DNA of 64,000 nt from Plazaster borealis (lineage: Eukaryota > Echinodermata > Asteroidea > Forcipulatida > Labidiasteridae). A model generated the notes under the pieces. It was not told where the DNA came from and ran no database searches. It worked only from the letters and a program-made list of their open reading frames with translations. The position numbers were made by a program, and so were the translations under genes. Below, one piece after another: positions 1 to 11,092 of this stretch. Positions within the stretch are counted from its first letter, which is position 1, and every line of letters begins with the position of its first letter. Location of the stretch: assembly GCA_021014325.1 (NCBI GenBank), contig JAJGQC010000551.1:1-64000 (forward strand), read 5' to 3'.

Positions 1-23
1 GATCGTTTCCGGTTTTGTTTCAG

Positions 24-166
24 GCGGTGTTTTATATTTTTGTTTTCCGCCATCGCCAGCGCTTCTGGAGGACAACAAGGGGCTGCATTATGTGATGGGA
101 CTGACGACTCAATCCGATCAGAGTGTGTCTGCCATCCATAGTCAATGTGTTTGCTACTCTAACCAG
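24..166 (+). CDS. internal exon of an unrecognised host gene
   Basis: The stretch is bounded by an acceptor (TTTTGTTTCAG) and a donor (CAG then GTATGT). One of the three frames is open throughout. It needs two bases from an earlier exon and ends on a codon boundary. The peptide reads GVLYFCFPPSPALLEDNKGL and ends in CVCYSNQ, with ordinary mixed composition. The other two frames contain stops. I do not recognise the family. It may belong to the same + strand gene as the exons at 11324-13575 and 34106-37028, but that link is inferred only from strand and position. Confidence 0.6.
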
Positions 167-800
167 GTATGTCATGAACTGTGTTTGTTCGTAAAAAGAA
201 AAACCTTGTGTGAATTTACTGGTCTATGAGTATGACATACACTCATACAAAATTGACATTAAAGGCAGTGGGCATTATCTATCCAATATTTGTTGGCAGC
301 ATCAGCTGATTTATCCAACATTGTTGTATAGAAGTCAAGAAATACATTGTACAAGAAAAACCCACCAACAAACCCTGCTCAAGTTAGAAGAAAAGGTCAA
401 ACTGTATTTCTAGCATAATAAATGCGTAACAGGCCAGTGGAATAGTCCCCTTGCCAAAGTCCAAACAGCGCCCTCACTGAGGTCAAAGGAAGACCTATCA
501 TTGGCGTGCATGTTTCCACTGTTTGACCTCATCATCAATGGCGGCCAGTGCAAGGGGTCTATTTTATCTTTGAATGGACACTCCCATTTGAAAATGTTAA
601 AATGTACTGAAATATTTTGAAAGGGCTTCAAGCCCAAGACCAGTTGCAGCAGAGGCCCTGGTCCTGTGGGCTCTGTATAATTAAAGTCCTGTACACCATT
701 TATAGCCTTCTTGTAATTAAACATGTCATTGCTTTACTTTCACAACAGAATGCATGTCAATCCATCAGTGCAATAATCCTGAGATACTCATCAGTGTCAC
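167..800. other. intron-like sequence with old repeat fragments
   Basis: No coding exon is visible. Bases about 330-610 resemble segments near 9655-9800, 10540-10640 and 12590-12700, with the shared text ACTGTATTTCTA and AATAAATGC. This stretch is therefore a diverged member of the same duplicated intronic sequence. Confidence 0.35.
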
Positions 801-1236
801 CCTCATGAACTCAGGAACTTGGTCATCCCCCCCCCCTGCTTCAGAATGAATCTTTGGTTGATGTCACCCTGACCCTGGCATCTACTGCATGTTCTTGCTG
901 GCTCGCCCTTCAAATAGAGAGAAGCAAACCAACAGGGTCAACTCACCCTCATGAACTCAGGAGCTTGGTCATCCTCCCCCTGCTTCAGAATGAATCCTTG
1001 GTTGATGTCACCCTGACCTTGGCATCTACTGCATGTTCTTGCTGACTCGCCCTTCAAATAGAGAGAAGCAAACCAACAGGGTCAACTCACCCTCATGAAC
1101 TCAGGAGCTTGGTCATCCTCCCCCTGCTTCAGAATGAATCCTTGGTTGATGTCACCCTGACCCTGGCATCTACTGCATGTTCTTGCTAGCTCACCCTTCA
1201 AACAGAGAGAAGCAAACCAACAGGGTCAACTCGCCC
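801..1236 (+). repeat. three tandem copies of a ~144-bp unit
   Basis: The text CCTCATGAACTCAGGA recurs at 801, 947 and 1091. Each copy is followed by nearly the same 125 bases, which include TTGATGTCACCCTGACC and GAGAGAAGCAAACC. Copies two and three are closest. The unit distantly resembles part of the duplicated segment near 11230-11300 (CTTGGTCACCCTCAGCTT). An open frame runs through the copies, but nothing marks it as a gene. Confidence 0.75.
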
Positions 1237-1494
1237 TCTGCTCAAACTATCTGGTGTCACACTAATATAATTGACTGCACTTCATATTTATCCACAATAC
1301 AATCAAGGTAAGAACATTTTGTTAATTACTTATGCTTGTACAAAGGACAGACCTTGTTCCCAACTCTAAAGTACAAGAATATACAGAAACTCTCCATTCA
1401 AAATGTTGCTTTCCAGACCAATGTACACAATATTGAGCTCATACAGAGTTGCAATTATCAAAACTTTAGAAATGGACTTGATTGGTGGATGTTT

Positions 1495-1831
1495 TTTAAA
1501 GGCATCGTACACGTTTGGTAATTGTCAAAGACCAGTGTTCTCACTTGGTGTATCCCAGCATATTCATAAAATAACAAGCCTGTGAAAATTTTGGCTCAAT
1601 TGGTCATCGAAGTTGCAAGAAAATGATGAAAGAAAATACACCCTTGTTGTACAAATTCGTGTGCTTTCAGTTAGGAATAAGAAACTTCTTGCAAGAGTTT
1701 TTATTATTTTAGTGAGAAATTACCTCTTTCTCAAAAACTACGTTACTTCAGAGCGAGTCATTTCTCATAATGTTTTATACTATCAACAGCTCTCTGTTGC
1801 TCGTTACCAAGTCAGTGTTTATGCTAATATA
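1495..1831 (+). mobile_element. MITE family A (TTAA-flanked, GGTAATT ends), interrupted at its 3' end
   Basis: It starts TTTAAAGGCATCGTACACG and continues through blocks (CAAAGACCAGTGTTCTC, CAATTGGTCATCGAAGTTGC, TACTATCAACAGCTCTCTG) that recur in copies at 13955, 26512, 42388 and 55543. The right end is missing. It is cut by a second element that begins AGGCCTCCATTTTAA at about 1834. Intact relatives end GTGCCTTTAA, so TTAA flanks both sides as in piggyBac-type elements. Confidence 0.75.
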
Positions 1832-1833
1832 CA

Positions 1834-1960
1834 GGCCTCCATTTTAAAGGGGCGCGCTCGCGCTCCTCCGCGCTCCTTAATTTTTTTAAGGAGAGCAAAA
1901 AAAAAGCGCTCCTTACAATTTCAACAAGAGCATTTTTTTCAAAACGCTAATTGTTGAAAA
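1834..1960 (+). mobile_element. small hairpin-rich element nested in MITE A
   Basis: It begins AGGCCTCCATTTTAAAGG and carries the palindromic core CTCCTTAATTTTTTTAAGGAG beside GC-rich runs. An inverted relative sits at 8775-8926 and ends TTAAAATGAAGGCCT, also joined to MITE-A sequence. The right border of this copy is unclear. Confidence 0.5.
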
Positions 1961-2269
1961 AAGTAAGCGGCTTGAGTCTCAGAGTTGGAGGTGGCAGCAT
2001 CTAAAGAACTCACGCTTTTCTTTTTTGTTTCCCCTCGATTGTTGAAAATAAGCTAGCTGCTGCTTCGATGTTGTTAATTGAAAGTAGTAAACGAGCCCCA
2101 TTCAAGTACATGTATGTTTTGACTGTGTGTGCGTGCCCGCATGCCTGATGTTTACCACAGCCGGTCACACAGACGGAACTGAGTGGGGCACGCGAGCGAG
2201 TCTTAGAATATTACCACACAGGCGGCAAGGGCCCTTTGTGATTAGATTAACAGTCTCGGCACCAAAAAT

Positions 2270-2340
2270 ACACGCTCGTGATTGGTGAAGTATTTTTGTA
2301 ATTGATATACGCGCTCGGGATTGGTAGGGTATTTTTGTAA
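2270..2340 (-). promoter_or_regulatory. two inverted CCAAT boxes in a short direct repeat upstream of the hAT-type gene
   Basis: GATTGG (reverse CCAAT) occurs twice, each within a ~35-bp repeat of the form CGCTCG-GATTGGT-GTATTTTTGTAA. They lie 190-260 bases before the ATG at 2534, in a CpG-containing patch. That placement suits a small promoter. The role is inferred from motif and position only. Confidence 0.35.
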
Positions 2341-2533
2341 GATAAAAATGCCAAAGAGTTGGGGGGGGGGATCTCCGGCCGCTTGGCTGGACATGACCGG
2401 TGTTTATGTTCCTAAAAAAAAGAAGCCACTTCCGCGGTGATCCACCAGTCCCAAGCATTCAGAACCGGAGTGTTGCTCGACCTAAAATTAGTGGTATTTT
2501 AGCACGTTTTATGTGCTAGATTATGACATAAAA

Positions 2534-2776
2534 ATGTCGAGTGTTCAGTTATCAACATTTTTGAGGTGGAATTTGGAAAGCTACGGTTACGAGACGAAAC
2601 CAATCAATGAGCGCGTCATGGTAACCAAGATTTGGTGTAAGATTTGTCGGAGATTCATCGATAAAATCAAGCAGGATAAAAGAATTCGTGGACAAGCCCA
2701 AAAAGACATCGAGGCGTACGCAATCGGGTCTGCATTTGTCACCAAGCACACTGCCACACGACATCTGTCATCAAAG
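2534..2776 (+). CDS. exon 1 of hAT-type transposase gene: BED-like zinc finger
   Basis: The exon starts at the first in-frame ATG (peptide MSSVQLSTFLRWNLESYG) and ends with HLSSK at a strong donor (AAG then GTAAGT) on a codon boundary. Residues about 36-81 form a BED-like DNA-binding finger: WCKIC gives the C-x2-C pair, and KHTATRH gives H-x4-H. In hAT transposases this finger binds the transposon ends. It joins in phase to the exon at 4870, which reads on as AHSIGLEYQRLLGDDGG. Together they match the layout of ZNF862/KIAA1586-like proteins, which are transposase-derived. The longer open frame that starts with GTG at 2513 is not needed. Confidence 0.75.
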
Positions 2777-4869
2777 GTAAGTAATAGAAAGAACTAAAAA
2801 TTGTGTTTTTCCTATAATAAAACAACTTTAATCAAGTAGGCCTGTAAAAAAACTGGGTTTTTTTAATTGTCAAGAAAGTTCGTCTAGCCGGCAAATTTTT
2901 GCCCATATTTCGAGTCGCCACTAAACCACAGGAGGGAAACCGGAACAAGAAAACTCAACTGGTACATTTAAGACACCTTAAACATTTTAAGTTTTATTTA
3001 GAAACATCAACTGTAGACTTAAAACACGTCTTCCCTATGTGCAAAGCTCAGTTTAAGTCCTGACCAGGGGAAAGATCACAAACCTAATTACGAGAGCTAC
3101 GCAAAAAATGGGTCGGTAACCAGAAACATTTTATAACGTAGGTCATCTCATGAGTTCATGATTGTTCTAAATATGCAGCCTTCCTTCATTTTCATTTTCC
3201 TAGTAATCAGGGATGCTATATTTATGGCGGAATTCCGTCTTTCCGACTTTGAAAATAGGCCTTCAGTTCCAACTGTTTAAGACCCCCAGGTTTGGCAAAT
3301 TGACTCTTGAAGCGGCGGGCGAGTCCAGATTTTGTTGCTTGTCACATGAGTGGTCACTATGGTGATAAAAACGAGATTATTTTGAAGTTCGTAAAATGGT
3401 TTAACAAGTCTTCCTTTGCAAACATTTTTAATGGGGTCGTTCAGTAGTAGGCCCTTTATTACAACCGCATGCACATTCGTCGGTCTTCCATGTCGGACGA
3501 GTGGGGAAACATAATAACTTGAATTTCCGGGGTTGGAAGACGCGCTACCTGTCGGGCCAAATCTCAACCTTCTTTCAATTATATTCTATGCTAAATAATA
3601 ACCTCGTACTCAAAAACACATCGCTCTCGCCGCATATTATTTCCAAATGTCCGTCGTAGACCAATCGTTAAATCAGCTTATGTGTAGGACGCTGGCAACA
3701 TTTTTTTGCTATAATGAATTATATAAATGTCGAGGGCTGGGGCGCAGATATGTTTTGACAGTCTCACCTATCGTGTTGCTAGCGATACTCGTGTCGTTTT
3801 AGGCCTACATTGAGCCCACAATTTTAGACCAATCACAAGCACACATGACGTTGTATAGCTCATGCATATGTATACGTTTTGTCAGCGCTGTAGCCACGCG
3901 CGTCGAAGTGTAACTTAGCTTTCAGAGACTAAAAAACCCATAATTAACATTCTATACCGACCGGCACAAAATGCAGCAAATTTAATTTGAAATGAATGTT
4001 TTTTTCCAAAAAAGTTCATCATTAAAAAACCCCAACTAAACCTTTTCTAAAGATTGAAGCCGGCAAATAATATTATTATAAGAGCAAGGCCCAGACGCTA
4101 GGGAATGATTGACACCTATTGAGATCCAATTACCTCTTATCTTAATCCGCTGAAGTTTGTTATACAATGTTTCAGGTTGTTATACATTTGTAACACTTTT
4201 GCTTCACTCAGAAGACAGCCGCCCTGTGCGGTTTCTCTGTGGTTTGTTGAGCTGGTTTTGTGACCGGACATGGAAAGTGTATTATTTACATCTGCTGGGC
4301 TTTTCTATTTTGGGGGTTTGGGGGGGGGAGCTCCACAAGGCCAAAGCAGTCATCTCTGAAAGACGTTTAGTAAATAGTGGAATGATATTTCACAGATATT
4401 ATACTAGGAAAAGTGTCCTATTCTGCCTCCAGCCTCAAAATTAGATATTCAATTTGGTATAAATAAGTGACTTAGTGGTACTGTCATGAAGTTGATTTTT
4501 TTTTATAGGAATACATGTACAAACCTGAATATGCTTTGAAAAATAATAATTTCTGTCTTAAAAGCAGTAAAACGGGCAAAGGACCCCAAGTTCATGCAAA
4601 ACACTATGCACACTTCGCTTACCTAGCTTTAATATTTTGATTATAAATGCACTCAAAACTTTTCTATAGCTACATCATTATATGGCAACATTATTATATA
4701 TTTATTATTTATTACCATTTGTTCAGAAAAAATTAATTTACAATTGGGGTCTTTTTTTGGGGGGGGGAGGATACACCTAATTTTTGAGGGGGATGGGCTA
4801 TTTAATAAACATTTATTCATAGATTTTATTTTAAATCTTTCTTTGTTACTTTTTCTTTCTCATTAACAG
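2777..4869 (+). other. 2.1-kb intron of the hAT-type gene
   Basis: It is bounded by GTAAGT and by a pyrimidine-rich acceptor (TTTCTTTCTCATTAACAG). The reading frame is continuous across it. Short open frames inside are not supported. Apart from poly-G and poly-T runs (about 4320 and 4755), I see no repeat family in it. Confidence 0.65.
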
Positions 4870-6917
4870 GCACATTCCATTGGGTTAGAATATCAGAGAC
4901 TTCTTGGTGATGACGGAGGAGAGGCATCAACATCGGGTGTCGTTGCTAACCGTGGCCCTGTCAAACGTATCCAGCCCAGCATAGCCCAGGCCTTCAACAA
5001 CGTATCAGACGAAGCATATAAGAAGTTGCTGAGGAGTGCGTACATCATGGCTGTTGATGGTTTACCTCTTTCTACTTTCAAGACCTTGGTGAGAGTGCAG
5101 AAAGCTAATGGAGTAAAGCTCATCAAAGGAACCGAAAGCAGCGACAGAGCGAAAGAATTTGTTCATATAATAGCTGATGTCATCCGGTCCAAGTTAACAT
5201 CGATACTATGTGCAGCTCCTGCATTTTCTGTGCTGAGCGACGGATCCCAGACCATAAAAACTGGGAACGAGAAAGAGCTGGTGATGGTTCGAGTCGTCTG
5301 GAGAACGTGGACAGTTATGGAGATGCAACTGCAGAAAATCTCCACAAATCCATCAAGCACACACTGACGGAGAAGGTGAAGCTCCCTGATGAAAAGTTCA
5401 CGAAAGCTCTGGTATCAGCGACTGCAGATGGAGCGTCTGTAAACACTGGAGTTTACAATGGTCTTTTGGTTAGGCTGCAGAAAGATGATCGCCCCTGGCT
5501 TGTGATGATTCACTGCATCTCACACCGAGTGGAACTGGCAGTGAAAGACACCTTGATGAATGAGGCTGCTCTCGTTGAGGTGAAAGAGCTGATGGTCACC
5601 CTCTACTACCTGATGAAAAGATCCGGAAAATTCAAAAGGCAATTTGAGTGTACAGCAAAAGCTCTGGATTGTCAAATCTACAAGTTCCCAAAGGTTCACG
5701 GAACACGTTTCGTGGGCCACCAGAGAAATGGTCTGCGCATCCTTCACAACAACTGGATCCCTCTTGCTCAGGCCATTGAGAACTCCATCATGCACAGCAC
5801 TCATAGTAACCTGAACGCCAATCTTCGAGGTATTCTGAAAAAGCTGAGACGACCTGATTTTCTTGCCAACAGCTGTCTCTTCTTCGAGTTTCTTGATATC
5901 ATCTCTTCCCTGTCCCTGAGGTTTGAGAGAGGGGATATCCACGCTTTTGAAGTTCTCCCTGCAATTGAGATTACAAAGATCAGCTTGCAGACCCTACTTG
6001 AGGATGAAAGTTCAGCCTCTCTGATCCAGAAAGCTGGGTTTACTTATGACCCAAATAGCAGTAAAATTAGCCGGGATCTTCCCAAAGAGGACCACATGAG
6101 AAGAAGTGCTGAAAATCGTCAATACTCAACAGTCTCTTTGGAGAGAATGTGCCAACGTAATCTACGTCATGGGGCAAATGATGCCAGTGACAGTCTCCGT
6201 CAGAAGTGCGTTCCTTTGTTGATGAAGCGACTTGACGACCGATTCAGCTCATTCAACAACGAGAGGGTGTATACTAGCATGTTTTGGCTGAATCCTGCTA
6301 ATTGGAGAGAGGAAGACATAACCGCCGAGGTGGAAGCGATGGAAGTTGTTGCTGCTCACTTCTCAACTTCTTTGGCTGCTGTTGATTTCCAGTCCAGCAA
6401 GATCAAACGAGAGTGGCAGATGTTGAGAGTATTTCAGAAAACCTTCTACAGAGGTATGAAGGCCAAGGATATGTGGGGGCAGGTTATCCAAGACAGAAGA
6501 GATGACATTCCTAACATATGCCTGCTTGTTGAGGTCGCCATGGCCATTGGAGTTAGCAACAGCACGGTGGAGTGTGGATTCAGCATCCTGACATCAATGC
6601 TGTCTGACAGAAGGCTCTCCCTCAACCGCAACACCATGGAGGATCTTCTTCTCATCAAGGCCAACCATCATGCCTGGGAGGAGCTCGAGCGTGAGGAGAT
6701 CCTTGAGGATGCCCTCAAAGTGTTTTTGATGAAGAGGAGGAAACGAGTGATGGATGATAGTCCAAAGAAGAGGAAACTCTCTGAAGTGAACGCCTACCAG
6801 CAGATTTCTGACAGTGAAGAGTCTACCAGCAGCTCCGACAGTGACAGCGGTGGATCTGAACCTGAAGATGAAGCCACTTACCCTGATGATGACACTTCAG
6901 ATGACTCATCTTTTTGA
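4870..6917 (+). pseudogene. hAT-family transposase body exon (ZNF862-like), one frame break
   Basis: From 4870 the frame set by exon 1 reads AHSIGLEYQRLLGDD, then FSVLSDGSQTIKTGNEKELV and VMVRV, and runs into a stop at 5365. A second frame opens by about 5300 and runs to 6917. It carries SRLENVDSYGDATAENLHKS, SATADGASVNTGVYNG (first catalytic Asp region), HCISHRVELAVKD (the C-x2-H motif) and, near the end, VECGFSILTSML-DRRLSLN with LLLIKAN, the hAT dimerisation signature. Related proteins have roughly ten more residues between VMVRV and the LEN/DxYG part. A short deletion that is not a multiple of three therefore explains the break at about 5290-5310. The last 60 residues are a basic KRRKR patch followed by a Ser/Asp/Glu tail. 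No other disruption is seen, so the loss is recent, or it is an assembly error. Confidence 0.8.
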
Positions 6918-6991
6918 TTTTTCCAAGTAGACAGCAAAACTGTTCACATTATTATCAAAAGCAAAACCAAATATCAAAACAAATTAGTTTT

Positions 6992-7350
6992 AAAGGCACC
7001 TTTGGTAATTTTCAATTACCAGTAAATTACCAGTATTCTCACTAACTTGGGTGTAACCAATCATAGGCCTATGCATAAAAGAACAAAATTTAATGGAAAC
7101 CTGTGAAAATTTTTGCTCAATTATTGGTCACCAAATTTGCAAGAGAAAAATGATAGAAAAACATGCTTGCATTACTTTATGTGCGTAAAGTTTCAGATGC
7201 ATAACAAAAGGCTTCAGCTGCAGTCTTTTATTAATTGGGTAAGAAATTACCTCTTTCTCAAAAATCAAGAGCTCTACCTCCATTGTTTGTACCAACTAAG
7301 TTTTTTATGCTTGGATTATTTTGAGTTACTACATAGTGACCAGGGCCAAC
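6992..7350 (+). mobile_element. diverged MITE family A copy
   Basis: It begins TTTTAAAGGCACCTTTGGTAA just after the transposase stop. It keeps the ordered family blocks: CCTGTGAAAATTTTTGCTCA, GTAAGAAATTACCTCTTTCTC and ATTTTGAGTTACTACATAGTG. Many substitutions suggest that it is old. Confidence 0.6.
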
Positions 7351-7505
7351 TTCAAAAAGTAAATTTTTGTAATTACTGTATCAAAAAAATGTGCGTGCGT
7401 AAGCATATAAACATATTGAATGATAATGAATTCTTAAGCAGAACATTTGTTGGAGCACATGCACCTTCACCATGGATTTTAATTAGTTGCTGATTTGCTT
7501 ACATG

Positions 7506-8323
7506 CAGACATGCCAACTAGTACGTTTTTCCCGTATTTAGTACGGGTTTTTGTTCAAAATACGTGTGTACGGGTTTTTAAAAAAAAATACGGTTTTGAG
7601 CAGCGCCATGCACCGCAAAAATAATCCCATTCAAAATAACACGAAAAACGACTGCGAGTAAAGACTAAAGCTTTGTGGTCAACCTCGTTTCCCTCGCCGC
7701 GCACGTTTGTTCTTTCCCATTATCATTGATACACGGCGCGCACTACCCATGTTAGCGAGGTTGTCTGTGGGCACATGGCAGAGCGAGCGGCGTAAGCGCG
7801 TCTGTGATTGGTGCATGTTATGTGAAAAAACCTGTATTAACCAATCGGAACATTGCATACAAAGCTTTAGGTTACGATTGTTCATCTTTCGATCGTCGGA
7901 GTAGAACTGTCAGTTCACGCTGTTTTGTAGACATTTTTGAGCACTCCTGAATGAAATTGTAGTATAAATGTCTGATCATGGCTTCGACCTCGTTGAATAA
8001 AAGGAAGCAGTTATTTAAAGGAGAATATTCAGCCAAATGGGACTTTATAAAAGCGTCGAAAAAGGGAGAACATCACGCTCGATGCACATTGTGTTGTGCT
8101 GATTTTAGCATTGCCGCTAGTGGAAGATATGACATTACGCAGAAAACACTAGTTTACCAATGTAAGCATACATGTGTACATGTATACACCACAGTTGTAA
8201 AATAGTATGTCTGTTTCAAACTCGTTTATGCATGTTTTTTTCAAAAATACAGGTTTTTATTGAAAAATACAGGTTTTCGGGTTTCAGAATACAGTTTTGT
8301 GATCCCAGAGGTTGGCATGTCTG
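7506..8323 (+). mobile_element. 818-bp TIR element with one zinc-finger exon
   Basis: The ends are a perfect 13-bp inverted repeat: CAGACATGCCAAC at 7506 and GTTGGCATGTCTG ending at 8323. Both sides are flanked by TACATG (7500-7505 and 8324-8329), a likely target duplication. Subterminal sequence is rich in TACGGGTTTTT-like text on the left and AAATACAGGTTTT on the right. The interior holds a promoter-like CpG patch with CCAAT boxes (7808, 7849) and the coding exon at 7978. It is probably an internally deleted, non-autonomous derivative of a hAT-like element. Confidence 0.6.
7978..8173 (+). pseudogene. BED-like zinc-finger exon in the 818-bp element
   Basis: The ATG at 7978 opens MASTSLNKRKQLFKGEYSAK, then WDFIKASKKGEHHARC, CTLCCADFSIAASGRYD and ITQ. 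The pattern of a Trp, basic residues, C-x2-C (CTLC) and a GRYDI stretch matches the N-terminal DNA-binding exon of transposase-derived proteins. A donor-like AAT then GTAAGC follows at about 8161, where the expected His pair should begin. No transposase body exon lies within the element. Confidence 0.45.
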
Positions 8324-8719
8324 TACATGTACTGCAGGTTGGCCAGCAATATTTACCCTTGCCTATGGGTAACAGCTAATTAAATGAAAAGTGTGCTAAG
8401 GATGAAATTGGGCCATGTTTTTCATTGAATAATTACTGGCCGTAAAACCTGATCACCATTCAAACAATATTATTATCATCAAACAGCTCAATCGGTGGTC
8501 AAGTTTCGCAGTTGTGATTGGTCAATGACAAACATTTAAACGTGACTGTGTGTGTCACTGTTTGTCTCTCAACTCTGGGTTTTTATTTTGCAAAAGAATG
8601 GAATTGTCAGAGGTGGTATAAAAAAAACGGTTTCATGATTAAACTCTTTAAATTGAGTAAGAAAAAGTTGAACTACTGGTGAATGTTGTGTTCCTTTTCT
8701 TGAGTATGTATTTATTAAA

Positions 8720-8774
8720 GGCATAGACACCTTTAGTTTTCATTTTGAGTAACTACAGATAGTGTCCAGGGCCT
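8720..8774 (+). mobile_element. very short MITE A derivative
   Basis: Only the two ends of the family are left: AAAGGCATAGACACCTTTAG joined to GAGTAACTACAGATAGTGTCC and AGGGCCTTTAAA. It is about 55 bases long, an extreme internal deletion. Confidence 0.5.
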
Positions 8775-8926
8775 TTAAACTTGCGTTTTGTTAGCGAGAG
8801 CAAATCACTCTCCTTAATTCATTGTTTTGATTTAAGGAGAGCGATTTTAAAATCACTCTCCTTAATTCACCTTTTGATTTAAGGAGAGCGATGCACAGCT
8901 CTCCTCAGATTTATTAAAATGAAGGC
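8775..8926 (-). mobile_element. hairpin-rich element related to 1834, inverted
   Basis: It contains ACTCTCCTTAATTCA alternating with TTTAAGGAGAGCGAT twice, then AGCTCTCCTCAG, and ends TTAAAATGAAGGCCT. The CTCTCCTTAA/TTAAGGAGAG pairs can fold into successive hairpins. The next bases (8927-8975, ending GATGCCTTTAA) are the right end of a MITE A, so this element again sits inside that family. Confidence 0.5.
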
Positions 8927-9654
8927 CTGAATATATATTTTGAGTAATTACCAAACGTGTCTGATGCCTTTAACGCCTTGAACAACTTCAGATTTTCCTC
9001 CATTTTTTGCTGACATGCGGACGGCTGATATTTGTATACGCCGGACTTTCCATATTGTGTGCAGTGTACTAGTTGCTTGGCCTACCAGATGACCACATTA
9101 GTCATTTTCTGATTTGGCTATCATACACAATTGCTCTTATATATAATAATAAAGAATAAAAAAATGTTGAGGTAGGCACCTACCGTGATAGGCTTTGTTT
9201 CGCCCGTACAAAGAGCGTCAACAGGTTGTGGAAAACTTGCCATGTAAATTTCCTTCCTGGGTTATTGTGTAACCCCCGATTCCAGACCTTTGTCCTATAA
9301 TTGTTATAAAAATGTGGCATACAAGAATGGACAGGCTGCCACCCTTGTTCATTATTATAATTGGCTCAATGGGAGCTAAAAAGTCCGAGCTTTCTGAGAT
9401 TCCCGCATACCATTGCAGATTTTCGGCGGTGACTCACGACCGAGTTCTGCGAATCACAATGATTGCCTGCTCAATTTTCTCACACGACATCAAATCCAAA
9501 AACTGATTTATGAGTATCTTTGTTTTCTTTTCTTTGTCCAGTCAGGGTTTCATTTGTGGCAAAGATATTTTCAAAGGAAAACGATTACTCAAGAAGCTCC
9601 AAAAGTTCTTTTTAAAAAAATGGGCACGGAAATGTTTTTTTTTTAAATACAGAC

Positions 9655-10690
9655 AGGAAGTGGTTAAAAGAAAACTTTACAACTGTATTTCTATAATAAA
9701 TGCATAACAGGTCTGGATTTCATCTCTGAAAGGGCACTCCTATTGGAAAACTACATTTACTAGTAAATAAGGCCCTCACATAAGCCAGTGTCTGTTGTGG
9801 CACTAGTGTACAACTTTATCAAGTATCTGTGAAGAGTTGGTGATAATTTTATTGTTGCCTAACAGACTGAGTTATTTCACAAAAGACTTATGTTGTCAAC
9901 CTACAGATGTATTTTATCTTGTCCTGCCTTTCCTTTCCCACCAGATAAAACCATGAGTGAGAATAAAGGTTTTCATGTGTAGGCCTACCTTTAACTCATG
10001 AAACTTGGTCACCCTCAGCTTAAGACAACTCCATGCAGTTGATGTCAACATTACTGCAGCTTTCCATGGCATGGCCACTGTGTTTACTTTCAAACTCATA
10101 GAATCATCTCAGTCTGTGGTTGAGAACCATTGAACACCAGGAACAACAATGAGGGACCCATGGTGCAAGCAGGGTAAGATTAGAGACACTAAAAACTGCC
10201 TTTTAAACATATGTGGGTTCAACCAAGCAAAGGGAAAATCATTTTACTTTTCAATCATGGTTTTTGTTTGTATTCTTCAAAAGTATGCAAAATGACAAGA
10301 ATGTTATTATCTAACCCAGCAAAGTGTTTAGAAGTTGTGCATGACGTATTTTTCAGGCCTGGAAATAACGGACAGCATCTTGGCAATTGCTGTAGTTGCC
10401 AAGTTCCATTTCCACAATGCAGGCATTGTTTACCCAACATTTGTTTTGTAATACTCAACAACTACAACTAAGGAATGTGGATTACATTTTTCTTTTCCAT
10501 ATGAGTAATACATTTCCAGTTATTAGATGAAGTGTTAAAGTCAGAAGAAAGGATTACAACTGTATTATTCATATAATAAATGCATAACACCCCTGCAATT
10601 CATCTCTAAAAGTGCACTCCCATTGGAAAACTGTACATTAACTAAATATGGAGCTGGCAAAAACCAGTCTTTGTTGTGTACATCTTCATC
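9655..10690 (+). repeat. intragenic segmental duplication, copy 1 (with decayed exon)
   Basis: Blocks occur in the same order as in 11093-12700: CTTGTCCTGCCTTTCC and CACCAGATAAAAC, CTTGGTCACCCTCAGCTTAA, TGTGTTTACTTTCAAAC, CATGGTGCAAGCAGGGTAAG, ACAAGAATGTT, and ACTCAACAACTACAA. The segment matching the exon at 11324 has lost about 30 bases and its frame here, so the copy is degenerate. Confidence 0.65.
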
Positions 10691-10708
10691 AAGTCTCTGT
10701 GAAGAGTA

Positions 10709-11092
10709 GTCTGTATACGTTTAGTAACTATTCTGAAAAATAATGGCAATAAAGACTAACTTGGTAAGAAGTACCATACAGCAGCTTTGTATAGTATAAT
10801 GAATTTTAAGAAACTTTTCACTTTGAAGTACTGCGGTTATAGGAACAAAAAATATCACTTTTTATTCCCAAAAAATTGATTCTGAGAAGTGTTACTGACA
10901 GTAACGTTTCTCATATTGTGTATTCCAATTGCAGATTATTCTTCCTGCGTGGACATAACCGCTCCATATTTTTCGGCAATATCTCAAAAACGCTACCCAC
11001 CTTTTAAAATGAAATTTTCACAGGTTAGTTTTATGGTATATATCTACAATTATATAGGATTGAAACAAACAGCGGGTTAAATCCCTTTAACC
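10709..11092 (+). mobile_element. MITE family B copy between the two duplicated segments
   Basis: It shares CTTGGTAAGAAGTAC, CACTTTGAAGTACTGCGG, TCTTCCTGCGTGGACATAAC, AATCTCAAAAACGCTAC and GGATTGAAACAAACAGCGGG with copies at 28486, 38057 and 38648. It ends AATCCCTTTAA. It sits at the junction of the 9655 and 11093 repeats. Confidence 0.65.
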
